From the NCBI GenBank assembly GCA_964019055.1, contig OZ025217.1, forward strand, positions 11,543,755 through 11,607,754: a stretch of DNA of 64,000 bases. Reading direction: 5' to 3'. Both the position numbers and the translations under genes were made by a program. Under the pieces are notes generated by a model. It was not told where the DNA came from. It made no database searches and saw nothing but the letters and a program-made list of their open reading frames with translations. Source of the DNA: Anthopleura xanthogrammica (Eukaryota > Cnidaria > Anthozoa > Actiniaria > Actiniidae). Positions within the stretch are counted from its first letter, which is position 1, and every line of letters begins with the position of its first letter. This document shows positions 43,482 through 53,600 of this stretch, one piece after another.

Positions 43482-44661
43482 ACGAACGAACGAAAGAAAG
43501 AAAGAAAAAATAGAGAAAGAAAAAATAGAGAAGGAGGGAGAATGATAGCAGTAACAAGTCCGATATAAAAGCTAAAACTCGATGGCTACCGTTCCTGGAC
43601 CAACATTCCAGTTATTGTTTGTTAACACCAAGTAAACACGTTGTCCGTGTTAACCATGTCCTGATTCTTGTGTTTTCTGAACAGCATCGAGAAAAATACA
43701 AAGCAATTCTTTAAACTTAATCCTTCGAATTACATTATACACCTAAATGAGCTTTTAATATACCTTTTTGCTCTATCACTAATTTCAACTTCATCAAAGA
43801 TTGTACGAAATTTAAACATCTTTAGAATGTTTAGATGAATTTGAGCAAAAGATGCTCGTATCTCATTGTTGTTGAACAATAGTTGTAGTCAGGTCACGCA
43901 AGTATGGCGCGACTCGTTGATTTAGCTCAGTTTGATATTAAAGCATTTGCTATTTACTCAGAAAATGAAGTTGTTTATTTACATAATCTGAAACTTAAAA
44001 ATCAGACTTAAAAATTAGAGACTAGAGATGCATATCCTATTGTAAACTGAATTTAAAATTATGCAATGTTTTTTTTTTCTCGTGATGGTACAGTAATATG
44101 AACTATGGATATTGGATTACGAGCTCAGTTTGGGAACGGCCCGACTTGGTACTTGAGCAAATCGGTTGCACTTTACATGGTTCATTGTATAAAATAATTA
44201 TTTTAAAGTTCTACAGCCTGCAGGATATTACTTCTCAAAACAGGTTAAGGAATAAATGATAAAGATATTAATTAAACTATATAATCAGAGCTCGAACTCC
44301 TGGAAAAGCACTACAAAAGGAGGACGAGTCGAGTCGTTTATAAATTAGGTAAATATTGAACGTACGTTTCTTTAAGACCGAACATTTCATATTAAAAGAC
44401 GGTTTTACACCCAAAAAAATGGCAAGTAAGATAGCTCTAGGGTAAAAGAAAGAACTGACAAAATAATTTTAGGGAAACCTTATAAAAGGGTAAGTCTTCA
44501 GGGGGTAAAACTTACATTTTTTTCTCGAAACCATAAGGATTGGGACGGATCGAGTGACCCCCCCTAAGACGAGGAACTCAGTAAAGATCTGGAAAACCCT
44601 CCAAATAAACGGTAAAATTAACATACTATACCTTGGTATATTTGACTTCGGGGATATTCAT
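35804..44661 (-). CDS. aldehyde dehydrogenase, cytosolic ALDH1/2 type, 11 exons, 488 aa
   Basis: NAD-dependent oxidation of aldehydes to acids. Exons on the minus strand, 5' to 3': 44661-44632, 41645-41541, 41197-41057, 39868-39551, 38995-38882, 38640-38353, 38125-37961, 37114-36957, 36595-36521, 36400-36361, 35836-35804; 1467 nt, phases consistent. The protein starts [19 protein letters not shown], with no targeting sequence, so cytosolic location is inferred. Active-site residues are all present: Asn157 in ITPWNFPL, Glu256 in LELGGKSPN, the CCC at 289-291 in [11 protein letters not shown] (middle Cys nucleophile by family), FTGSTE for NAD binding and EIFGPV. It ends [10 protein letters not shown]. 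The intron after KEE uses a GC donor (GAG/GCAAGT). Its neighbour at 47633-55711 is a paralogue in divergent orientation with the same intron positions except one. Substrate (retinal, acetaldehyde or other) cannot be decided here. The first intron is nearly 3 kb and repeat-filled. Confidence 0.94.
36630..36902 (+). mobile_element. tailed SINE, copy 2 (3 tail units)
   Basis: Truncated head, body GGTAGAGTTTGTTTGGTCTC and the AAAACCCAGTACGGTAAA spacer, then three 57-bp tail units from about 36738 to 36902. In the aldehyde dehydrogenase intron between 36957 and 36595, antisense to the gene. Confidence 0.75.
37212..37765. mobile_element. MITE family M2, copy split by a nested element
   Basis: Left half GCAGCTCAATTTGGAGGACA at 37224-37243 and right half with CCTCTAAATTGAGCTGCTTT near 37718 belong to one M2 copy. 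It is interrupted by the 413-bp element at 37271-37683. Confidence 0.8.
37271..37683. mobile_element. nested TIR element inside an M2 MITE
   Basis: 413 bp with inverted ends GGACTACTTCGACGATGCGG and (right, complement) CCGTATCGTCGAAGTAGTCC, about 27 bp matching with one difference. Flanked by ATT at 37268-37270 and 37684-37686, a 3-bp target duplication of the kind made by Harbinger-type transposases. No coding capacity. Confidence 0.8.
38690..38825. repeat. single reverse copy of the 143-bp repeat
   Basis: Reverse complement of the unit at 34475-34845, with ACATGTTTTACCTATTGTAG as the most conserved stretch; inside the intron between 38995-38882 and 38640. Confidence 0.7.
39147..39470. repeat. 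(GGAA)/(GCAA) and GGACGGAT microsatellites
   Basis: AAGGAAGG and AAGCAAGC mixtures at 39147-39350, then GGAC/GGAT repeats to about 39470, in the aldehyde dehydrogenase intron between exons 4 and 5. Confidence 0.9.
39915..40090. mobile_element. MITE family M1, copy in ALDH intron 3
   Basis: Starts CTTTACCTTGGGTGTAAT with arm CACACCACGTGTCATTCTCT, ends GACACATGGTCTGAAATGC. Immediately followed by the M5 copy. Confidence 0.7.
40095..40430. mobile_element. MITE family M5, copy in ALDH intron 3
   Basis: Reverse orientation relative to 32082-32400: starts GCGTGAAAAACGTCTGCGCA, ends GCATGCTCAAACGTTTTCTC. It abuts the M1 copy. Confidence 0.7.
40675..40860 (-). mobile_element. tailed SINE, copy 4 (1 tail unit)
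   Basis: Read on the minus strand: B box GGTTCGAATCC (complement at 40840-40850), body GAGTAGAGTTTGATACGTC, spacer GCAAAACCTAGCATACTAAA and a single diverged tail unit ending near 40675. Same strand as the aldehyde dehydrogenase gene, in its intron 3. Confidence 0.75.
41701..41945. repeat. 92-bp tandem repeat, about 2.6 units
   Basis: Units start GACTTACAGCACRYRC at 41701, 41793 and 41885 and contain AACATTGAAATGGCTTCC. In intron 1 of the cytosolic-type aldehyde dehydrogenase. Confidence 0.85.
42165..42383. mobile_element. MITE with about 43-bp inverted ends
   Basis: Left end AATACTCCAGTTTCGAGTTC, continuing TCTTTTACGCTGTGTTAGCC, is mirrored almost exactly at the right end (GGCTAACACAGCGTAAAAGA on to GGGAGTATT). 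About 218 bp, single copy in the window. Confidence 0.8.
42456..42560. mobile_element. MITE family M2, short copy
   Basis: CACAGCACGTCGGAATGCAG left, GAGCTGCTTTGACGTCACGT right, with about 30 bp of interior lost relative to 28151-28275. Confidence 0.7.
42901..43510. repeat. (GAAC)n array, about 130 perfect units, then (GAAA)n
   Basis: GAAC repeats without visible interruption from 42901 to about 43430, followed by GAAA repeats with a few GAAC units to 43510. In intron 1 of the cytosolic-type aldehyde dehydrogenase. The very low divergence implies recent expansion; the assembled length may be unreliable. Confidence 0.97.
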
Positions 44662-45376
44662 TGCAATGTTCGTTAATCGAGGGTATAATTGTTGGAGAAT
44701 AGAAGCAGCGAGACTTGATAAAGCTGATCAGCAAGACGCGTGGCTCTGAAAGAAAGAAATCACAGGAAGACCGTAAACATATTAGCTACGATTAGTATTT
44801 GGCATGGGCTTCCTGTGTGTGTGTGTGGACTGGAATATAAATAGAATAGAATGAAATTGAAAAAAATGGAATAGAATGGAACGGAAGGGAATGATAGAAT
44901 AGAATGAAATGGAATGATAGAATAGAATGAAATTTAATGATAGAATAGAACAGAATGAAATGGAATGATAGAATAGAATAGAATAGAATGGAAGGGAATG
45001 GAATAGAATAGCATTGAGTGGAATGGTATGGAAGGAGAGGGAAGAAAATGATATGACAGAAAGCAATAATACAGTGTTGAATGAGCTAGCTGTTTTCGAT
45101 TCACAACTGGAAGTCTTCGAATTTTTTTAATAAATAAAAAAAATGAAAAAAAAAAAGAAATTCATTTTTTTTTTTGCAATAAATATAGCAAAAATAAAGC
45201 ATAAAACGTCGGAGTTCTGAAAACCTTTTATAAAAACAACATTTCCTATGAAAAATATACTAAGAAACTAAAATATTTCTAAGATTTGAAATCCAAGTAG
45301 AGCTAGGCTCATATTTCAGCCGTCGGGGTTTCGTGCGCGCCCGCGATACACGAGTGGAAACTGAGCCCTATGTTAC

Positions 45377-45385
45377 TATAAATAG
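45377..45385 (+). promoter_or_regulatory. candidate TATA box for the mitochondrial-type ALDH
   Basis: TATAAATAG, a consensus TATA box. A donor CGAG/GTGAGT follows at 45494/45495 and an acceptor TTACTCATAG ends at 47610, so a non-coding first exon of about 45410-45494 spliced to 47611 is plausible. Not proven. Confidence 0.4.
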
Positions 45386-46837
45386 CCGTACTGGGGGGTG
45401 CTACACTCACGCTTCACTGGGATCTTGTTACGTATGTTCCAAGCTCTTATCTGAGCGATTGCACTTCTACAGAGAATCGAATATACTTCCCGAGGTGAGT
45501 CTTATCTTGAATGTTGAGTATATTTAAGTTATTATCAAGTATAGTGTTTAAACCACAAGTCGGAGGTGCGATAATTTCTTACTTGCGGGTAAGTTTTGGG
45601 TGTCTGAAATATACAAATAAGCTTAGTACAACTTTATAAATTTGGAACCCAAACTTTGTTTGCTGATGGCTTAGTATGAAAATACATGTAGGTAAATCTT
45701 GTTAAAGAGAGGTCACAGGCCCTTCAAACGCACAAAAGAGGATTACGTTAGATTATTAAGCTCGTAGTTGTTGGAACTTTTCATTTGCAGTTGATATCTT
45801 GAATATTTTTTTAGCGTGCAAACCATCAACCAAGTGTACGTTAGTGAGAAGTGAATAAATTATTTTGAAAGAGCATGCATTGTTTTTGTTCTTCATTGGA
45901 TCTCATTGTACGTAAACTTAAGCTTATATGCATGTATTTTTTCCCCCTCAGGATTCAGCATTCAGGTTTTTCAAAATATTTGCTTCTAACCTGAAAAATT
46001 TGAATTATGCTTCGAATTTTGTCGATTTTTATCGAGTTTACGTGATCTACTGTCAGTAACGATTTCTAAGGCATTTGTATCGGTCTTTCAATATTCTTTC
46101 GTAAACCATATCATAATGCATATGACTAGATAAGAAGTCTTTTGTAGCACACGTTTATTGATTTTTTAAACAGTAAGTGTAGAAGTTAAGCTAGCAGCTA
46201 GTAGTATATGAAGTAGCCAGGTTTGTAGGAACGTTAACAGTTCTAATTCTTGTCGTTTTGGTCGGTTCTGAGTATCGCCTTGGGTTGTTAAATACGTAGG
46301 ATTTAATTAGTCGATGTTCAATGGGATATACCTTGATTTGAAAATACTAAAGTTAAAAGAACCTTAAGTTTCGAGTTTCAAGTTTTTAATAGGGAAGGAT
46401 CCCCCCCCCCCCCCCCCCCCCAAAAAAAACAACAACAATTAATAGGGATCCAATTGCTTAATTAATTAATTTATAATTAAACGCTTTAAGTGGATTTGGT
46501 TTAATATTTTTTATAGTGATTAAGCTAAGTTTGGATGAAGTTTGACAATTATTTTTGCATGCACTTGAGTTAATTTATGTCTGTACCGCATGGTTAAATT
46601 GACCTTTTGGTTGTTCAGATCGAGCTTCATACGTACACCCTACCACAGATTTAAATAACAATAGCTCCTATTGTTTTATTCCTCATTTTACAAAGAGTTC
46701 CATCAAGAGTCCACATTTTCTTAATATGCCTTGAAACAGTTATTTAAATATTAATGCTCTTATCAATGTTTAAAAAGCCCCTGGGTGGAGTTTGCATTGA
46801 CAGGGGGCAGACCTGTGGATGCCAGAGTCAATAGTTT

Positions 46838-47028
46838 GGCAAATTTTTCCCACATGTCATGTCTTTCAAGAATAAGATTCTTTGTTTGAGATGTATCCAT
46901 ATTCATGTGTCTTCTCATGTGCAACCTTTAAACAAATAAATGATTGATACTTTAGGGAATGACATTGGGAAAATATTACAACTTTACTAAGGTAAAGATG
47001 AGGTCTATTTTTCAACCTCTGGAAATCT
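46838..47028. mobile_element. MITE family M1, copy in the ALDH intergenic region
   Basis: Contains AAGAATAAGATTCTTTGTTT and TCATGTGTCTTCTCATGTGC as in the copy at 39915, ends with GGTAAAGATGAGGTCTAT. Confidence 0.65.
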
Positions 47029-47160
47029 AGAACAATTGTCAGATTTTCGTTAAGGCTGTTTCACACTTGACATAAGCATAAGCATATAAGCATAATTATA
47101 TAGACATAAGCATAATATAAGCAGAATTGTTATGTTGTGCCGGTTCACACATTGAATTAT

Positions 47161-47356
47161 GTTAAGTGTGAACCACCTTTGAGGTGATTTTTACCTCCTT
47201 TGGGGTGACATTAGGTTTAGATTTCAGGGCTTGAAATAGCGGCCTGCCAATTATTAATGTTAAGTGTGAACCACCTTTGAGGTGATTTTTACCTCCTTTG
47301 GGGTTACATTAGGTTTAGATTTCAGGGCTTGAAATAGCGGCCTGCCAATTAATGGC
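47161..47356. repeat. 98-bp direct duplication
   Basis: GTTAAGTGTGAACCACCTTT begins at 47161 and again at 47259; the two copies are almost identical and end in GCGGCCTGCCAATTA. Confidence 0.85.
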
Positions 47357-47507
47357 CAAAAGCCAGGCAAAACTTAAGGTTTGGCAGGCAAAAATAACAG
47401 TGAACTGCCATTGCAAAATCAAAAATAAAAATAATAAAAAGGCAGGCAAAATTTACTGGACTCAGGTTGGCAGACTATAATTGTTTCCTATTTCGAGCCC
47501 TGGATTT
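47323..47507. mobile_element. CAGGG-ended (hAT-like) MITE
   Basis: Left end CAGGGCTTGAAATAGCGGCC, right end CCTATTTCGAGCCCTG. Its left end is also present in the 98-bp duplication. It ends about 125 bp upstream of the mitochondrial-type ALDH start codon. Confidence 0.6.
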
Positions 47508-47632
47508 CTAGCAGTCTGGGTTTTGTGTACCTGCGATACTTCAAATTCATCTCCAACACAAGAGCATGAAATTAACCCCTGAATCTGAGCCTATACATTT
47601 TTACTCATAGGTAACAGTACAGTATATACGTA

Positions 47633-50600
47633 ATGGCTCTTCGCTTAGCTGCATCTTTTCCCAGGGCTGTATTGAGGCGTTCACTGCCTTCTGTCACCAA
47701 GCTTTGTAGATTTTCAGCTCTGGCACAGGTAACATATTATTTTCCTCAATATATCTCGCCTGCACAATTATCATACCAACATTATAGATAACCCAGCATG
47801 CAGACCAATCAATAATTTAAATTGATTGAATTACAAGGAGATTAAGTTTAAGAGCAGCTTTTGTATGAACATATGAAGATTCGGGAGAGCCTATGTAGCA
47901 AGTATATATAGTTGATGTAAATACAATAGAAAGAACGACAATAAAATACAATAGATTTTATGAATACATTACATCAACTGAATGCTACGTAGGTACTCCC
48001 AAAAAAAAAAAAATGGCACGGACTGCACCTTATCAGGCCAAGGTGCTAAGGGGTTTCGTGTGACTCTGCCTTTTTTGGACTGTGATTCATGAAATTCAAA
48101 AAAATAAGTTCTTGATTCGTAAATTGTAATCCCCCTGTGATACGTAAATATCTACTTATTTCAAAAAACCGTGATTCATTATTTTGCATGGGTTTCCCTG
48201 AATCCTTGCATCAAATTGAAGGTTAACGTTATTCATTAATCGTATTTCGTGATTCATGAATTTATGAGAAAATTGTCCGTGATTCGTGATTGGTACCCCC
48301 CTGTGCCACCCTGCTTACTGTTACCATGTCAGTGCCATGCCATGAAAACATTCAATATTTAATGTTGTGATGGTGCAGTACCGTAACCCTGCAGTGTGCC
48401 ATGACTTTTCACACTCATCCGAGATCTGCTCTATAGCATGGAATTGTCAGTGATAAATATCAGTACTATGCTAGCACTAGCACTGTGGCTGAGGGCATGT
48501 CCTACCCTATAGGCTATGTACAGCCACTTCCGATCCCACCCCTCCTCCCTACAGCAAAAAATCCATTTTTCTCAGTAGAGGGGAGGGGTGGGAAGTGGAT
48601 GTACACAGGTTATACCTTATGCATGGCCTTGGGTGATCGAGGCCTATCCAGTAATATTAGTCTTACAAATCAGTCTTTCATTATGATTCTAGGAACATGT
48701 GGATGATAACCCAGATATCAAATACAGACAGGTAATATGCCATATTAAATTGCCTAACTTTCCTTTCCTTTTCCTTTTCCCATTCATTCCATTTCATGCC
48801 CTTCTTTCATGCCCAAAATATTCATACATTCTCACTTTGCATAATTTTTTTCTTTTCCTTTTTCCTTTTCCTTTCTTTCTCTCCTGCCTCTTATTTTTTC
48901 TTTAATTTCTTTTCCTTGTACCAAAGCTAAACCACCAGAATGCACCAAGTTCCCTATTTCAGAAAAGGTGTATATGGTCACTCAATGGGAATTCAGAAAA
49001 GCTATGTCTATAATATCAAAAACAACTCACTAATCCAATGGATGGCATATGTTACTTTCTTTAAGGTTTTTATCAACAACAACTTTGTTGATTCAGTCAG
49101 TGGTAAGACTTTTCCAACTATTAACCCATCCACTGGTGAGAAGATATGTGATGTGGCTGAAGGAGACAAGGTAGGCTATCTGAGTAACAATTACACCTGT
49201 ATATGTCCTTAAAGGGGCACTAGCTTGGATGAAAACGCCCCATATTTTGAAAGTCTGAATATATAGTTCAAGTATTTAAGAATAATATATGATTCAATCA
49301 TGATTATGAAAACCAGATTGGCAAAAATTTTAGCCTGGGAGCCACTTGCAGTTGAGAAATTTTGGTTTAAAAACTAAAAGAACAATAGGGTTGAGTAAAT
49401 GACGTCATTTACTCACAATTTAGATGCTGAAAAATATATATAATTTTTATCCTACTATTGGGGCCATATAGATAAGTTTAACCAAGTTTCAAGTCATTTC
49501 CAATTTTCATCGATTTTCATCCAAGTGCCCCTTTAAAATATGGCCATGGGTTATGGGGTGGTTGAGCTTTATATTTAACCATATAACTTGCAGAATATGA
49601 TCATATCATATAATTACTACATATTATAATTTCAGGCTGATGTGGATCTTGCAGTCAAAGCAGCTCAGCAAGCATTTGAACTGGGAAGTCCATGGAGAAC
49701 AATAGATGCATCAGAGAGGGGACGTCTGCTATACAAACTGGCAGATCTCATTGAGAGAGATCGAGCTTATGTTGCTGTAAGGACATGCGATCATTGCACT
49801 TATCATGTAACTAGCCTATAACCTGACGTGTTGGTTGGGTAAACCATTTACCATTTCACCATTCCCATCACTCCAATTTCATTTTCAAAATCCAATCTGG
49901 GATATGTGGAATCATCAATTTCCTAGACTCACCAACATCATTGCGGCAATATACTTAACTTTTTCTCATATTTGAAATAGAGTCTTGAATCACTTGACAA
50001 TGGAAAACCCTACCGTGATTCCTTTACCATTGACCTGGACCTGACCATCAAATGCTATCGCTACTATGCAGGATGGGCCGACAAGATCCATGGCAAGACT
50101 ATTCCCCTAGGTAAGACTATACTTTATATATCAGTATACATTGTCTTGCCGACAGGGCTTAAAATAATGGCCAGACAGTTGCTGGTCCTGCATGATGATG
50201 GGCCAAATTAGTTTGAACTCGGTCAAACATCATTTCTGGCTCAACATTGCTGGTCAAAATGGCCAACAAGGCAAAGATTTAACCCGACAATTTTAAATTC
50301 TGTCCAGACATTGTCAGGTGACTGGTCATTATTTCAAGCTCTGTGCTGATGGAGGAGGGGGAGGGGTTTGTCGGCCAAAATCCATGGACATTTCTTTAGG
50401 TGCAATGTATTGACAGTCCAGGGGGAGGCATACTTTAATCCAGCGACATCCTCTAAATTAAATGCAATGGTCCAATTCAGATGTTGATAGGTCCTAGTTA
50501 GAATAACATTTGCTTTTTTCCTGTAGATGGCCCATTTTTGTGTTACACTCGCCGAGAGCCTGTTGGAATTGTTGGACAAGTGATTCCCTGGAACTTCCCT

Positions 50601-53600
50601 TTGTTGATGCAGGCATGGAAGCTTGGCCCTGCGCTGGCTACTGGGAATGTTGTTGTCATGAAACCTGCTGAGCAGACCCCCCTGACCGCCTTGTATGTGG
50701 CTTCTCTTATTGCTGAGGTAAGTTGAATGCCTTGTAGTCCCTCTAAATGAGAAAATTAGATATTTGTACCATAATTGTAATAGTGTCATGTGACCACAAT
50801 GTGCAGTGGTGTCAATAGTTTTGAAAGTAGAAGGCTATGATGGTAAAGTAAACGTCTGGACTACATTACTTGGCCCGGACGGCCGAGTAATTTAGGGGGT
50901 CCGAGGGCATGCCCCCCCGGGAAATTTTTAAATTTAAAGTACTGGAGATGCACTTTTCCTGCATTTTGAGGGCACAATAATTGGGAGATTCATGTCTCAT
51001 AATGTTTTAATATTTTCCTCAAAAATTATGAGTATACAATAACTTTTGAAAGAATGGACGTCAATGCCTTCAATACTTCCATGCGTTCGCTTCTTGGACG
51101 CCATGTTTGAAGAGAAGTACCGCTGAGCAGCTGGGCTCAATACTACCCATAATCCATTGGTGCTAAACAAATCCAAGAAAATGACACTGAAGGACTTCGC
51201 TCCACGAATTTAGTCAAAAATCTTGCTAGAAACAATGAAATAAAGAGCAATACACAACAACAATGAACAGTACGCTAGTTTTTAAATATGAGTAAGTAGT
51301 TGAATAGCATTTTTTTGCAATTTATGAGCTTCGTTGAGAAAGATTTGTTGAAAACAACTAAACTTAAACTTTCACAGTTTTAATGTAGCCGGCGGTCAGA
51401 AGTAAAGTAGACGGTGGTTTATCGCTGGTAGGCGGCTTCTATTGACACCCCTGAATGTGGGACAATAATGTCATGCAACTGCAGTATTGCCTGACTGCAT
51501 GTGACTGTAGTGTCATGCAACAGCAATGCAAGGTGGCCACAATGTTGTGACGGCAATGTTGTGTGATCACAGTGTCGTGAGGTTAGTGTGGTTTGACCAC
51601 AGTTTTGTGTGACCACAATGTCGGCAATGTTGTGTGACCACAGTGTCATGTGAGGGTAGTGCGATGTGGCCACAATGTTGTGTGACCACAATCTCATGTG
51701 ACGGCAATGTTGTGTGACCATAGTGTCATGTGAGGGTAGTGCGGTGTGGCCACAGTGTTGTGTGACCACAATGTCATGTGACGGCAAAGTTGTGTGACCA
51801 CAGTGTCATGTGAGGGTAGTGCAGTGTGACCACAATGTTGTGTGACCACAGTGTTGTGTGACTGCAGTGTATTGTGGTGCAAGAGCAGTATTGTCTGAAT
51901 GCAGTGTCATGTGACCATACTGTTGTGTGACCACATAATGCCAGATCCATCATCTCACAGCTTCCCAGGAAGATGATGCACACTTTACCACCTTACTTTA
52001 GAATGAGCATAAGACCTCCTGCTTAACCGCCAGCACATACAGTTACCAGTGTCACTTGATTCTAATGCTGCTTTTGTTTATTTGTTCAGGCTGGTTTTCC
52101 TCCTGGTGTTGTGAACATGATTCCTGGGTATGGCCCAACAGCTGGAGGCGCAATTGCAAGCCACATGGATGTGGATAAGATTGCCTTCACTGGATCTACC
52201 GAGGTAAGTTGTGGACGATAAACTCACGTGCACATGTGGCTTAGATTGGACCCAGAAATCTCTGAGCTGATCTAAGTCAGGACATGGCTAACTCACAGAT
52301 CAAACCCTGAAATAACCTCTGGGCTGATCTAAGTCAGGACATCAGGCTAACTCACAGATCGAACCCTGAAATAACCTCTGAGCTGATCTAAGTCAGGACA
52401 TGGCTAACTCACAGATCAAACCCTGAAGCAACCTCTGGGCTGATCTAAGTCAGGACACGGCTAATTCACAGATCAAACCCTGAAACAACCTCTGGGCTGA
52501 TCTAAGTCAGGACATGGCTAACTCACAGATCGAACCCTGAAAAAACCTCTGGGCTGATCTAAGTCAGGACACGGCTAACACACAGATCGAACCCTGAAAT
52601 AACCTCTGGGCTGATCTAAGTCAGGACATGGCTAACTCACAGATCGAACCCTGAAAAAACCTCTGGGCTGATCTAAGTCAGGACACGGCTAACACACAGA
52701 TCGAACCCTGAAATAACCTCTGGGCTCATCTAAGTCAGGGCATGGCTAACTAAATTTAGTGTATTGGGTTTTGCTGAGTGAGGAAAATCTGAGAAAATTA
52801 ACCCCTCGAATCAAGGGAGAGACCCAACAAACTCTACTCACATATGATGCCAATTGCAAGTATCGAACCAGAGACCCCAGAGGTGAGAGGCGTGTCCACT
52901 ACTGCTACACCGCATTGATTTCCCATACGTGACATACTTCTCTCTGGGCAATATCAGTATATATACTGAAAAATATTTGATATTCAATTTATCACCATCA
53001 GGTTGGAAAACTCGTCCAGCAAGCTGCAGGAGCGAGTAATCTGAAAAATGTCACCCTGGAGCTTGGTGGCAAAAGCCCAAACATTGTTCTCAAAGACACT
53101 GATGTTGATTTTGCTGTAGAGATGAGCCACTTTGCGCTCTTCTTCAACCAGGGACAGTGTTGCTGTGCTGGAACTCGTACCTTTGTTGAGGAGGCAATCT
53201 ATGATGAGTTTGTGGAGAAAAGCGTGAAAAGGGCCCAGAATCGACCTGTGGGGAATCCCTTTGACTTGAATAACGAACAAGGGCCACAGGTATGTCTTAT
53301 TCACACTTATCGTAGAGTGTAAAAAATTGGACCCAGAATGGAGCCGTGGGGTACCCCCTTGACTTAACGGACAAGGGCCACAGTTATATTTTCTATTTGC
53401 ACTATCAACTTTTAGACTGTAAAAAGGGGCCCAGAATTGAGCTGTGGGGTACCCCTTTCACACTTGACATGCTTTTTCTTCCAATAAAACAATACTTTCC
53501 ATTCACTTGTTGCAGGTTGACAAGGAACAATTCGACAAGATTTTGAACTTGATTGATAGCGGCAAAAATGAAGGGGCCAAGCTCGAAGTGGGCGGTGGTC

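Larger units (their letters stand above)
44662..47632. promoter_or_regulatory. divergent intergenic region of the ALDH pair
   Basis: 2971 bp between the two aldehyde dehydrogenase start codons, containing both promoters and any non-coding first exons. On the minus strand an acceptor CTTTCTTTCAG ends at 44746, so the 5' UTR of the left gene is probably spliced. On the plus strand a TATA motif lies at 45377-45385. A poly-C run is at about 46391-46412 and MITEs at 46838 and 47040-47510. Confidence 0.5.

Noticed and set aside
42739..43557. 272- and 228-residue frames of FVRS and TNER repeats
   Set aside because: Translation of (GAAC)n inside an ALDH intron.
45333..45527. 64-residue frame starting MRARDTRVETEP near the TATA motif
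   Set aside because: No homology recognised; more likely promoter and non-coding first exon of the ALDH2-type gene.
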